Assembly (NCBI GenBank): GCA_029641185.1
Contig: JAPWGK010000034.1
Span: 62,001 to 126,000, forward strand
Length of the DNA: 64,000 nucleotides
Reading direction: 5' to 3'
DNA from: Pseudofabraea citricarpa
Lineage: Eukaryota > Ascomycota > Leotiomycetes > Helotiales > Dermateaceae
Shown: piece by piece, positions 12,743 through 23,779 of the stretch
How the letters are laid out: each line of letters opens with the position of its first letter
How positions within the stretch are numbered: the first letter of the stretch is position 1
Notes under the pieces: model-generated
Told to the model about the DNA's origin: nothing
Seen by the model: only the letters and a program-made list of their open reading frames with translations
Databases searched by the model: none
Position numbers and translations under genes: made by a program

Positions 12743-15560
12743 ATGGCATTTTCTCGTGCCTTGGTCGTAGCTGTGCTTGGCTATGCCAGTCTAGCCAGCG
12801 CAGATAACTGTATCAAAGATCCGTGAGTGCCTGGTCACGGGACGAATCTTTGAATTACTTACCAACTGTTTTCCAGCTGCTACGTCGCATTTGATAGCGG
12901 TTTTACTGTAGCCCGATCATTCTGTTCCGAATACACGACTACCATCAACACCGAGACTTCAGGCTTGCCGTTCTATGCAGAAGTCTGTACTTCGGATCTT
13001 GTTGGAGACCAGGTGTACCATGTCAGTTCGGCTTGTTCTTGTGCCAACTATTCAGCACCACCTCCTTTCACACCAACGAGCTCGACTACTGCGGATTCGA
13101 CCACCTCGAGCACCGAGGCCACCACGACTTCTGACAGCTCATCGACCGAATCTACTACTACGCTCTTCACTCCTACTTCTACTTCAGCTTCCAGCACCTC
13201 TACGACTGAATCGGAGTCAACTACGACTTCTGAGAGCAGTTCTTCTGAGACTAGCTCTGAGACTAGCACTACCGATTTGATCATTACGGAGATCAGCACT
13301 TTTGACCCGACGTTTACAACCGAGTCGAGCAGCAGTACCGACACGAGCTCGTCTGATTCTACTACTTCCGAGACCAGCAGCGTCACTGATAGTAGCACGT
13401 CTGAGAGTACGACTGAGACAAGTACTTCTGAGAGTAGCACATCTACTAGCTCCGAGGACTCGACCACCACTGAGGCTTCAACTACTACTACCGAGACGAG
13501 TAGTTCGGAGACGACTACTTCAGAGTCTTCTACTACTACTGAAGAGCCAAGTAGCACTTCTGAGACGAGTACATCGGAAACGAGCACTTCTGAGTCAACA
13601 ACTACAACCGAGGAGCCCAGTAGCACTACTGAGACTAGCAGTTCGGAGACGAGTACTACTGACGCATCAACAAGCATCACAGAGACCAGTAGTTCAGAAA
13701 CAAGTACTTCGGATTCCACGACTACCACTGAGGAGCCAAGTAGCACATCCGAGACAACCACTTCGGAAACAAGCACTTCAGAATCCACGACTACTACCGA
13801 GGGCACAACCAGCACATCGGAGACCAGCAGCGTCACTGAGACTAGCACATCAGAGAGCAGTACAGAGACGAGTACTTCTGAATCTACGACCACTGACGGG
13901 CCAACGAGCACGACAGAGACGAGTAGCACCGAGACAAGTACCTCTGAGTCTTCTACGACCACGGAAGAGTCGAGCACTACTTCAGAGACAAGTACTTCAG
14001 ATACTGCTACCACTACCGAGGAGCCAACTAGCACGACGGAAACTAGCAGTTCGGAGACAAGCACTTCAGACTCGACAACTACCACAGATGGACCTACAAG
14101 CACTACAGAGACAAGCACTTCAGAATCTACTACTACTGAGCAGTCAACTAGTACTTCGGAAACGAGCACTACTGAAACAAGTACTTCCGATTCAAGCACC
14201 ACTACAGAAGGGCCAACTAGTACATCGGAATCCAGTACTTCAGAATCAACAAGCACGACTGAGACAAGTACCTCTGAGTCTTCAACTACTACAACTGAGG
14301 GACCAACTAGCACTTCGGAGAGCAGCTCAAGCACTGAGACTTCCACTACAACTGAAGAGCCAAGTAGTACTTCTGAGAGTAGCTCAAGCACTGACTCTTC
14401 TACTACTGAAGGGCCAACCAGCACTTCTGAGTCTACAACTAGTACGAGCACCACCGAGACAAGCACAGAGACGAGTAGTACAGAGACAAGCAGTTCGGAA
14501 ACTAGTTCTGAGACATCATCTACTGAGACAACTACCTCAGAAAGCTCAACAAGCACCGAAGGGCCAACTACTACAGATGTAACTACAAGCACAGAAAGCT
14601 CAAGCTCAAGTACCGAAACGACTACAAGCGAGAGCTCTACAAGCACTGAATCACCAACTAGTACAACTGAGTCAAGTTCGAGCACCGAGACTTCGACTAC
14701 TAGCGAGACGAGCACAGAAAGTTCAACAAGCACCGAATCACCAACCAGTACCGAGACATCAAGTTCAAGCACCGAGACTTCATCTAGCACAACGGAATCA
14801 AGTTCAAGCACGGAGACTTCAACTACTAGCGAGACTAGCACAGAGAGTTCATCAAGTACCGAATCGCCAACTAGCACCGACACATCAAGCACAGAGACAA
14901 CATCTAGCAGCGAGAGTTCAACTTCGGGGACATCCACTTCCGAATCATCAACTTCAACCTCTGAAAGCTCAACAGAAACAAGTTCATCCACTTCCTCCAG
15001 CCCAACAGTTGGTCCAGTCTCAACTAGCGCAACCACAAGTGAGACGAGCTCCAGCTCCAGCTCATCTTCCTCATCTCCTTCCTCTAGCTCATCTAGAAGC
15101 ACCAGCCGAACAACTTTGAGTACATTCATAACTACAACTTCATCGCGGACTACCAGCTCCACATCCGCAACCCCTGCTGCATCTCCTACCGCCGTGGCCG
15201 TTGTCGACAACTTTGTTCTTTTGGGCTGCTACGTCGATGGTCTGAATGGACAGAATAGAAGTGCTCGTGCTCTACCATTTGGCCCTACAGCCTTGCCTGG
15301 CTTGACCGTGCAGAGCTGTAAGACGTACTGTAACAACAACAACTACAACTTATTCGGTGTTGAGTACGGTCGTGAATGTAAGTGTCTTTCACCCCTTAAA
15401 CCCTTTACATGTACTAATAGGACTAGGTTTCTGTGGTAACGCCATTGCTGGCACCTCCACGCTGGCAACTGATCCATCTACTTGCGACAGAGGTTGCTAT
15501 GGAAATGGATCTCAACAATGTGGTGGTAGATGGCGCATCAACATCTACCGGGAACGTTAG
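12743..15560 (+). CDS. Secreted Ser/Thr-rich wall protein with C-terminal WSC domain
   Basis: Three exons (12743-12822, 12877-15377, 15427-15560) encode 904 residues. Residues 1-21 (MAFSRALVVAVLGYASLASA) are a signal peptide. Residues 22-90 hold several cysteines and may fold as a small domain. From about residue 93 to 795 the sequence is almost only Ser, Thr and Glu with some Pro, in short imprecise units such as TTTEEPSSTSETS and TSTETSSS. This is a heavily O-mannosylated stalk. From about 805 to the end is a WSC domain: GCYVDG, QSCKTYC, FGVEYGRECFCGN, CDRGCYGNGSQQCGG. The last WSC half is recovered only by splicing at 15377/15427. WSC domains bind glycans and occur in wall-stress sensors, but no transmembrane span or GPI signal follows here, so this is a secreted or wall-bound protein rather than a sensor. 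Repeat length probably varies between strains. Confidence 0.85.
13075..15130 (+). repeat. Ser/Thr/Glu-coding degenerate tandem repeat
   Basis: About 2 kb of imperfect short units coding Ser, Thr and Glu (motifs such as ACTTCNGAGACNAGCACT). The composition leaves long open frames in other phases and on the opposite strand, which are not genes. The array is likely to change length by slippage or unequal exchange. Confidence 0.85.
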
Positions 15561-15797
15561 ATTGATCAGTTTGATTACTAAGTGACCGCCAGCAACATCC
15601 AGGTAACAAGTAACGCCAAGTTGATTTCATCACATCCATTCATTTTCCAAAACACTAACCGAGGAGACGTGGGGTTGTATGAATTGGACGACAAATATTT
15701 CTTATGCTCGTATATCTTTTATGTGTTTATGATCGTATTTTATTATTCTTATCCACTTCAATAGCTCAAATATATTATGATTTAGAAATCCCCGCTT

Positions 15798-17213
15798 TCA
15801 TATCCTCTGCAGTAGTTTCCCTTTCGTCCCTACGAAACGTGCAACTACATGAAGACACCCACCAGCCATCAGGCAACTCGCAGCCCATACTTGCGCATAG
15901 AGATAATCGCCACCATTTCTCTCGATGAGAAATCCGCCCAGTGGGGGGCCAGTCAGACATGCGAAACTAACAACAGTAAAGAACATGCCCAATCTGATAC
16001 CTGCAGTCTTCAGATCTGTCGTGAGACTCGATACGACTGCAGGAAACAGACTTTGAACTCCAGCAACAAAAAGTCCATAGACGGCAGCCCATCCAAAGAG
16101 TCCAACTTTTGTATGAATAGCCGTCCAGCTGTAGATGAGAACAGCAGAGATGAAACAGAATGGAATGATTGTGTTCAAGGGACCGAAATACCGATCAGCG
16201 AAGAAATTCGGAACAAGTCGTCCAACTATACTGATGCCGTTCATGAGAAGAAGAAGCGAGATGGAATCAGACTGATTAACTCCAATAATTGCTCTTCCAT
16301 AGGAACCAACCTACTTTTGTTAAAGGGTGAATCGAAAGTGGAATGCGTGACTTACATAATAGAAAGCGAAATATAAACCCCAGAAGCATAAGAACATGCC
16401 AGCTGTGAAAATAGCGAATGGTGGTTCGGTAAATACACCCCATTCTATCAATTCGCCTGTCTTCCTCGGTGGCAGCCGTGTCTTGGTTAGGGCTATTGTC
16501 AAAGCACTTGTTCCCATTATAACGAATCCGAGGACCCTCACAGTCCATGCAAAGCCAATCTTTGGTAAAAGTTGTTGCACAATAGCGGGAAAGACCAAAC
16601 CACCAACACCACTACCCGCTGACGTAATTCCCAGTGCCAGCGAGCGTTTGGTGCTGAAATAGGTAGAAAGCAGAGCAAGAGAAGGACAAAATACAAGGCC
16701 ATCACCTATACCCGTACAAAGTCCCTGAGCAAGGAATAGATGCCAGTATTTTGTAGAAATAGAAGTCATAAAAATACCCAGGACTTGTAATGCGGAACCA
16801 ATGATCAGGACAATTCTGAGATACCCGGCATCGGTTGCTCTTCCAGAAAAGGTTCCAATAAAGAAAAGGAGGAAAATCTGCACAGATCCAACCCAAGACA
16901 CATTCGAAGGTGGATATCCCAACTCATTAACATAATATGTTTGGAAAACTCCGAAACTGTTGATATAACCCCAGGTATTGAAGATTATCAGTGTGGTCAT
17001 GGCAGTTTGTGTCCACGCTACGAGACCCCCATCAGGTGGCGGTGCTATTTCTTTGGCTGACGATGTCGTGATGACTTTTGTTATACGACTGGTAACTTTA
17101 GTCAATGCCGCTTTAGCAGCACTTTCAGTTTTCTTCTCATCGTAATCTTCCGAAGCGGGTTTGATCTCGATGAATTCTCGAGCATCCAAAGCCCCTGGTG
17201 GTATTTGAGACAT
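15798..17213 (-). CDS. MFS transporter, monocarboxylate (MCT) type
   Basis: Two exons, 17213-16356 and 16310-15798, joined in phase 0 across a 45-base intron, encode 456 residues. The start ATG at 17213 gives MSQIPPGALD. After a polar cytosolic N-terminus of about 90 residues comes PPPDGGLVAW, the entry motif of the fungal MCT/Mch subfamily. Twelve predicted helices follow, with a central loop around TKTRLPPRKTGELIEWG. Fungal members are mostly uncharacterised and do not necessarily move monocarboxylates. The gene is divergent from the RidA-amine oxidase fusion across a 664-base shared promoter. This suggests co-expression and export or uptake of an acid linked to amine oxidation (inference). 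Confidence 0.85.
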
Positions 17214-17877
17214 TTCTTTAATTCCTTGGTGCGCCAGTTTGCCGAGATGCTGAAATGACAAAAACCGAGAACTGAAAGAGAGACTCAAATTGAAAGGAAC
17301 AAATGAAGTGAGCAACTACGAGAATGACTCCATCCCAAAAGCTCATACTTCAACACCAAAAACGCCCCGAAACCGCTTGGTTACGGTTTTGAGAAAACAA
17401 GAGCAGAAAATTCTGCATGACCAAGTGGAGTTCGTGAGCACGTGCTAGGTATATATGTAAGTGACGGCGAAGCCTTCTCCCGTTACTAGCTGCAGGCGTA
17501 CCAAGTCTGAGGCTCTTTTCAGCAAGAAACCTTCCGATATCGTGGCCCATTATTTATGCACTGGTGCTGTGGAAGAATGGGGGTCTTGAAGCTGGCTAAA
17601 CTCTGTGATAGGTTCGGCTTCTTGTAAGCGTCATGCTCGGCGCCTTTGACGATTCACAAACCTTCAGGCCAGCACAATTCTCGGCGCCGATAGCGATCAC
17701 CGAGAGAGGCCTTATCGCAGCATCGCGGATCCCGAAAGTGTCGTGACTTTCTGGTACGGCCAGTAATAATGGCAGGTGTCCGCGAGAAGTATATTCGAGA
17801 AAGTACGATAAGAGCAAGCTGGAGTATCAAGAGGGACAGTTCTGTTTGATACTCTTTTCATCGCAATAATAGCAACA
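17214..17877. promoter_or_regulatory. Shared divergent promoter: MFS transporter / RidA-amine oxidase
   Basis: A 664-base interval separates the start codons of two oppositely transcribed genes. A TATATAT stretch near 17450 could serve the leftward gene. No small gene is supported inside. The arrangement allows joint regulation, but I identified no factor site with confidence. Confidence 0.5.
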
Positions 17878-19741
17878 ATGGCTTCTCAAATTCAATTCCA
17901 GGATTCTTTCGATGGCGGAGTCAAGCCTCTATACTCAGATATCGCAACCAGTGGATCAGAGAACATCTACATCTCTGGGCAATTCGGCTCAGCAAAAGAT
18001 GGTTCTATTCCGACATCATACGAAGGGCAAGTCCACCTGGCTCTGCTCAACTTGAGAAAAGCCCTCGTGACCGCAGGTGCAACCATCAAGGACATCATCA
18101 AACTGACGATTTTCATTGTTGATTATCCCAAGACTGCGCGAGCTCACGCTCCCCATCTTCTTTCTTTTCTGAATGGTCATCGTCCAGCTATGACTCTGGT
18201 TCCTGTTCCAGCACTAGCAAAACCTGAGATTTTATTTGAGATAGAGGCTGTGGCGGCCAAATCTGGCAAGAATGTCGCGAGCAAGGTTTTTGACGAAACA
18301 TCTGATGATAAGATTTTGGATGTCATCGTTGTTGGAGCTGGTCTGAGCGGATTACAAGCAGCTCGATCGGTCCATGCTGCGGGATTGTCTTGTTTGGTGT
18401 TGGAAGCTCGTGACAGAGTCGGAGGCAAGACATGGACGAGGGAGATGAAAAAGAAGAAGGGCCTTATTGATGTTGGTGCTGCTTGGATTAACGATGTTAA
18501 CCAGACCAGAATGCATGCTCTGACAAAGGAATTCGGATTGGAAGTTGTAGAGCAAAACACCACAGGAGATTGTGTTCTACAGGACTTTGAAGGAGCAATC
18601 AGTACTTTCCCGTATGGATCGCTGCCAGAGGTATGTTTAAAAATTGGTGTTCAGTTTAATTGCTAACGAGATACAGTTTTCGGCAGCCGAGAAGACCAAC
18701 TGTGCTGAGATCCGTGACAAGGTTGAGGAAGACTGCCAAAAGATCGATGTATTTGATCCTAAAAGCACTGAATTGGATTCAATCACTTTCTCGGACTATG
18801 TTGTAGGACTAGGTGCGGGGAAAACTGCCTTGGCCAATGCAACAACATGGACAAGAGCAATGTTGGGAGTAGAACCGACTGAACTATCCGCACTCTTCTT
18901 TCTCAATTATTGTAAATCTGGCGGTGGACTCCTACAGATGCGTTCAGACAGAAAAGGAGGCGGACAGCATTTAAGATTGCGTCAAGGAACACAGAGCTAT
19001 TCAAAGGGACTAGCCAATGTCCTCCCAGCTGGCATGATCAAACTCTCTACACCTGTCTTGTCGATTTCCAAACTCGGAGAGCAGATCACAGAAGTGACGA
19101 CCGCTTACAAGACTTGGAGAGCGAGAAAAGTTATTCTTTCGATCCCTACGCCAGTTTACAAGACAATCAAATTTTCACCAGCCCTTCCAGCAGAAAAGAA
19201 GTTATTGGCGGACTCGACGAAATATGGATTCTACACCAAAGCTATCGTAGCATTTAAATCCTCCTTCTGGAAGAAAAAGGGCCTCTGCGGACTCTCTCAA
19301 TCCTTTGTTGGCCCAGCATCCGTTATCCGAGATACGAGTACAGAGATCGATGGAAGTTACACCTTGACATGTTTTGTTGTCGGTACTCCAGGCAAACAAT
19401 GGTCCTTGTTAAGCGCAGAAGAGCGAGAGAAGACAATTCTTAACCAGATTGCAGCCATCTATGCAGACAAGGAGACAGTTGAGAATGAGTTTATTGAGAT
19501 GCTAGCTTCCGAATGGAATACGGATGAGTGGGCTGGCTGGGGATGCCCTTGTGCATCAATGGGTCCAGGACTTCTTGATAGCGTAGGGGATGCTCTTCGA
19601 CGACCAGTTGGGGATATTCATTTTGTGGGGACTGAAACTGCTGGAGAGTGGAAAGGATACATGGAGGGTGCAGTCAGAAGTGGGGAACGTGGTGCTGCAG
19701 AAGTACTTAACTTGTTGCAACCTGTGAAAGCAAGGATATAA
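17878..19741 (+). CDS. RidA-domain / flavin amine oxidase fusion protein
   Basis: Exons 17878-18630 and 18677-19741 (phase 0 intron of 46 bases) encode 605 residues. Residues about 5-130 form a YjgF/YER057c/RidA domain (YISGQFG, LNLRKALVTAGAT, KLTIFIVDY, EILFEIEAVA). Residues 148-600 are a flavin amine oxidase. The FAD-binding motif VVGAGLSGLQAAR is at 151-163, followed by LEARDRVGGKTWT, and near the end FVGTETAGEWKGYMEGA. Amine oxidases turn amines into imines that hydrolyse to carbonyls plus ammonia; RidA enzymes speed imine hydrolysis, so a fusion makes chemical sense. However, the position where I place the RidA catalytic Arg (PAR-S) reads PAM-T, Met105, so the domain may bind ligand without deaminating. 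No signal peptide is present, so it is probably cytosolic or peroxisomal. The substrate is unknown. Confidence 0.86.
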
Positions 19742-19926
19742 TTCGAGGATTAACATAATTTGCTTGATAAGTTCGTAGGCGTTTGGGGATCAATATTATA
19801 GCCTTTTTCAACGTCAACCTCTAATGGAGTAACTGGCGCGTTGGAACACTGTTGAATTGATATGGTATGTACAGCATTGAGAAGCTCAAACTTGATTACA
19901 GTAAACAAATGATGCCGGTATTTAAT

Positions 19927-21650
19927 TTAAAAATGACAATATGAGAAAGCACGTTTCCAAAAAGAAAGATTATAGTGACGTTCCAGCAACTCAAGCTCCT
20001 CTGGATCCTCTGGACGTCTATCGGTCTGAAGATCAACCTTGTCAAGTGGTATAATCTCAGTCTTGTAACAGAGCTTGTATCCTCCCCAAAGGATCAAAAA
20101 TAGAGGCACGCTTAAGAAATTGGCGAAGAAAGTAGTCGCTGAAGGTGGTCCACTTATTGGTGAAACGGACACAACCAGTTGACAGACAACCTAAGTAAGG
20201 TTAGCGGTGTTCTCTTAATTCGAAAGGAGTGCATACCATGAAGATTATTAGAATAAAACCGATGATCGAAAAGTACGGCCATCCCATAGCTCGGAATGCG
20301 AATCGTCGATTCAGAGTATTATCATTCTGAGCTTTCAGAGCGGCGTGAAACCTCCAGTTGCTTACAATAATCACAGCCCAGGAGATAAAGAATGCCAAGC
20401 CAGAAATTGACGTAAACCATCCAAAAACAACTGCGCCCGTGTTGCTGCAATTCAAATAACACAGAATGACTCCAATGGTAGCTGAAAAAGCAAGCGCCAC
20501 GTATGGTCGGCCGTGCTTGTCGGTCTTCCCAAAAATGCGAAAAGCAAATCCTTCTTCGGCTAGCCCTTTAAGAACTCGTGAAGAGGTGTAAATGGAAGTG
20601 CTGCCAACTGATACGACACACAACATTATGACAGCATTCAGAAAATCCGGAATGATCTTGATCCCGGCTTCTCGGACGGCAAGAACAAAAGGAGAGCTAT
20701 TAGCATTCGAGCCCCCAATTAAGGAGTCACTATCGTATCGAACAACGAAAGTGAGGAACAGCATGGAAACCACATAGAAGATGAAGATTCGCCACATGAG
20801 GGTCCGAACGGCTCTTGGTAGATTGTATCGAGGATGCTGTGCCTCGCCTGCAACGACACCGACAGTTTCTGTACCACCAGCAGCAAAAGCTGCAGTTACG
20901 AATACTGCTGCGAGACCTCTAAACCCATTGTGTAACCCATTGTCTAGACCAGCAAGATGCCAGTACTCTGCACCATGTCTCTTTCCTGTCGGACCAGCTC
21001 CGCCCATAATTGCCCACACAACAACTATGAAGAATATGACTGTGATGACTTTGACCGTGCTGATGATGAATTCAACTTCTCCAAAGACTCGGACTGGTGC
21101 GAAGTGGATAACGAGGTTGAGTATGATGAAGACACTTATCCATAGAGGTGTGAATCTTGCATCGTTATTCCAGTAATTTATCAGGATCTATCAAAATTAG
21201 ACCACAAGCACTTAAAAACACGATCGCACTTACCACAAATGCCGAACTCTCAGCACCAAATATAGATATCCAACAAAGCCAGTACTGCCACCCCACAGCA
21301 AACCCAAGCGAAGGGTCGATAAACCTGGAAGCGTACCGCGTGAACTGAATGGGGAAGATGACAGACATCTCTCCCAAACACTGCATCATCATTGTCAGAG
21401 CAGCCGACACCATAAAGAATCCCATAATGAGTGCCAGAGGACCTCCTATATGCAGTGCTTTCCCCGATCCAATGAATAGGCCCGTACCGATGTTCCCTCC
21501 GATCGCGATCATCTGAATGTGCCTGGCTTTCAGCTTTCGGTGCAGCATGTTTTGGGTAACGCCATTTTCTTCGTCACCGATTGAAAATCTTGAAATTGGA
21601 GGAGATTCATTGGTTTTGTTTCCAGAATCTGGATCCCAGGTGGTTGCCAT
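19927..21650 (-). CDS. Amino acid permease (AAT/YAT family)
   Basis: Three exons (21650-21234, 21187-20237, 20190-19927), joined in phase 0 each time, encode 543 residues. The start ATG gives MATTWDPDSG. After a polar N-terminus the text reads LKARHIQMIAIGGNIGTGLFIGSG, the hallmark first helix of fungal amino acid permeases. MQCLGEMSVIFP and the FRGLAAVFVTAAFAAGGTE segment follow, with about twelve helices in total. It should import amino acids or related amines such as GABA across the plasma membrane with protons; the exact substrate cannot be read. Its 3' end faces the amine oxidase gene with only 185 bases between stops, and the pair plus the MFS gene looks like a functional group. Confidence 0.9.
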
Positions 21651-22144
21651 CTTGTCTTGAGTATTTTATGAAATGAGGTTTCTTGAAGACGATCAATTTC
21701 TTGTGTAAAGGTTCTGAATATGCTTTCATGGAATATTATGTGGGGGTCAGTAGTCTTTACCTAATAGCATGCTACAGATGATTTTCATATGGTTTGGTTT
21801 TATGGTAGCGAGTGAAGAAGTTTCACTGAAGTCTATTCACCTTGATGGAGATATAGTATATAATTTTAGCATCACTAACATAAGTCCAGACTAGTGCTAA
21901 GCTTGCTAGTTCCAGAGCTAAGAACTAGCCTGATAAGACCGATCTTCTAAACCGCTTAGCAGGCAACGGATAAAATTCAGATTCACAAGCAAAAAACAGG
22001 TATTGAAGTTATGAAACGGAACAATGCTTGTAATAATGCTTTTGATCATAATAATATATCTATGTACGAATAAAAATGTATAAATCTCCAAGCCTAACAC
22101 CCGAAATGAACTTTGTATGTAAAATACCTCTTTCAATGCACATC
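21651..22144. other. Intergenic: permease promoter and 3' end of the dehydrogenase gene
   Basis: No gene supported. The sequence is AT-rich, with TATAGTATATAAT near 21852 as a candidate TATA region for the leftward permease gene. The right part is the 3' region of the UDP-sugar dehydrogenase gene. Confidence 0.5.
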
Positions 22145-23779
22145 TTAACTTGAATTGAAGAAGTACTTCACCTTCGCACTCCCAAGTCTGTCCAAGACTT
22201 TGAAGTCAATACCAGTCTGCCTCATGCAAACTACCACCAAATCAAAGTTTGCATCGAGGTTTTCTGGAGTGAACTCCTCTGTTTGAAGTTTCTCCATACA
22301 CATCACATTCTTCTGCGATACAAGCGGATCAAAGAATTTCAAAGTCTCGCAACCAATATCCAACATTGCAGTTGCGAACGAGAGCCCTGGAGAGCAAGAA
22401 ATTACATCCTGACCAGGCTTGAAAGCAATTCCGATAACAAGAACCCGAAGACCTTTATCTGGAGCCAAAAACTGACTGTGTTCCTCATGGATCTCGGAAG
22501 CTAGCTTTCGTGGTCTGCCAGCCATCCTCTGTGCTGAATGTTCAAGGATAGGTAAGGTGTTGTTTGTAAGGAGATAGTAAGGATTAATTGGAATACAATG
22601 TCCACCAACACCGAGACCAGGTCGGAAGGCTTGGAATCCAAATGGTTTGGTTGATGCAGCATCGATAACTTCGTTCGGATCCAAGCCTTTCTCCGCACAT
22701 GCATCTGCTATTTCGTTGACATAGGCGATATTGATCATTCGATAACAGTTCTCGTATAGCTTGACCATCTCGGCAACTTCGGGTCGAGAGACTGGAACTA
22801 CTGTTTGAAAGACTTGCGAGTAGATTTCGCTGATGCTACTCAATGCTTCGTCATCGAGTGCTGATATAACCTTAGGAATCTCGATCAAAGTCGGTGAGAC
22901 GCGACCAGGATCGACCCTTTCAGGAGACATTCCACAATGCAAGACCCCTTTATATTTTGCCAACAGTGATCGTGTCATGCCAACAGACACACTACTTTCA
23001 ATGACGATAGTACTTCCTGGACGAGCATATGATGTTACTGTTTTAATTGCAGTTTCAAGATGTGTGGCGTTTACTGAGTTGTCTTTGTGGAGATTTGTTG
23101 GGACTGAGATAAGGTAATGTGTACCCCTAGAGAGTTGAGAGACGTCTGAAGTGAGTGTGACTTTCTCAAGAGATGCGAACTCGGGTGCGATATGATTGAG
23201 GCGTTCTTGTGATACATCAAAACCGATGGATGTGAATACGTGACCGAAAGCGCTGAGAAGTTCGGTTCCGACATAACCAACACCAATGATACAAACGACA
23301 GTCTCAGGATGGCTTTCGAGGTCGATTGAATATCTCAGTGACGAAAATTCTATAGATGTTCTTCAAAGAGTTAGTAATTGTGATAAAGCATAGAGTAGTT
23401 GAACCTACTCTGGGATGACCTGAGAAAGTTTCGAGACTCTCTTGGACTCGAGGTCATCAATCTCAACATCGATCCCCGAATCTCTTCGAGAGATACCAAG
23501 GTCGATGCTTATATCCTCAAATGCAGACCTTTCTTGCACTGAAAGTACATTCGAGTGTTGTGTGTGGGTGTAAAAGGGAATCTTGGATGTGCGCTCTGGT
23601 AGAAGGATATTCACAGTGCGACCCTCGACATTGAGCGAGAAGTCTGAAGCTTTCCTGTTGAAACTAGACCTTCTTGTACTATTAGGGACACTGGAATGCT
23701 CTGTGGGTGGCGAGGAGGAAAATCCCGAAGGATAAGACTCCTCATAGTTGGGGGTGGTGGGTGCTACTTGATAACGCAT
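22145..23779 (-). CDS. UDP-N-acetylhexosamine 6-dehydrogenase-like enzyme
   Basis: Exons 23779-23409 and 23360-22145, joined over a 48-base intron with a TACTAAC branch site, encode 528 residues. Residues 1-140 are polar and low-complexity, an extension not usual for the family. The NAD-binding motif GVGYVG is at 150-155. The central region reads YENCYRMINIAYVNEIADAC and ASTKPFGFQAFRPG. The catalytic Cys is at about 379 in GVGGHCIPINPYY, and the C-terminal domain contains VLVIGIAFKPGQD. The enzyme oxidises C6 of a UDP-sugar to the uronic acid with two NAD+. The GGHCIP context and the KPFGF stretch resemble bacterial WecC/TviB/WbpO enzymes that use UDP-HexNAc. Eukaryotic UDP-glucose dehydrogenases have GFGGSCFQKD instead. 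The substrate call is inference. It is divergent from the chitin synthase-like gene. Confidence 0.82.

Noticed and set aside
13302..14582. 426-codon open frame in another phase of the same repeat
   Set aside because: Arg/Leu/Gln-rich by-product of the repeat; no start context, domain or splice support.
13048..15210. 720-codon open frame antisense to the WSC protein
   Set aside because: It is the complement of Ser/Thr/Glu codon repeats and yields an almost pure Val/Leu/Ser/Asp text. The sense strand has signal peptide, WSC cysteines and proper introns.
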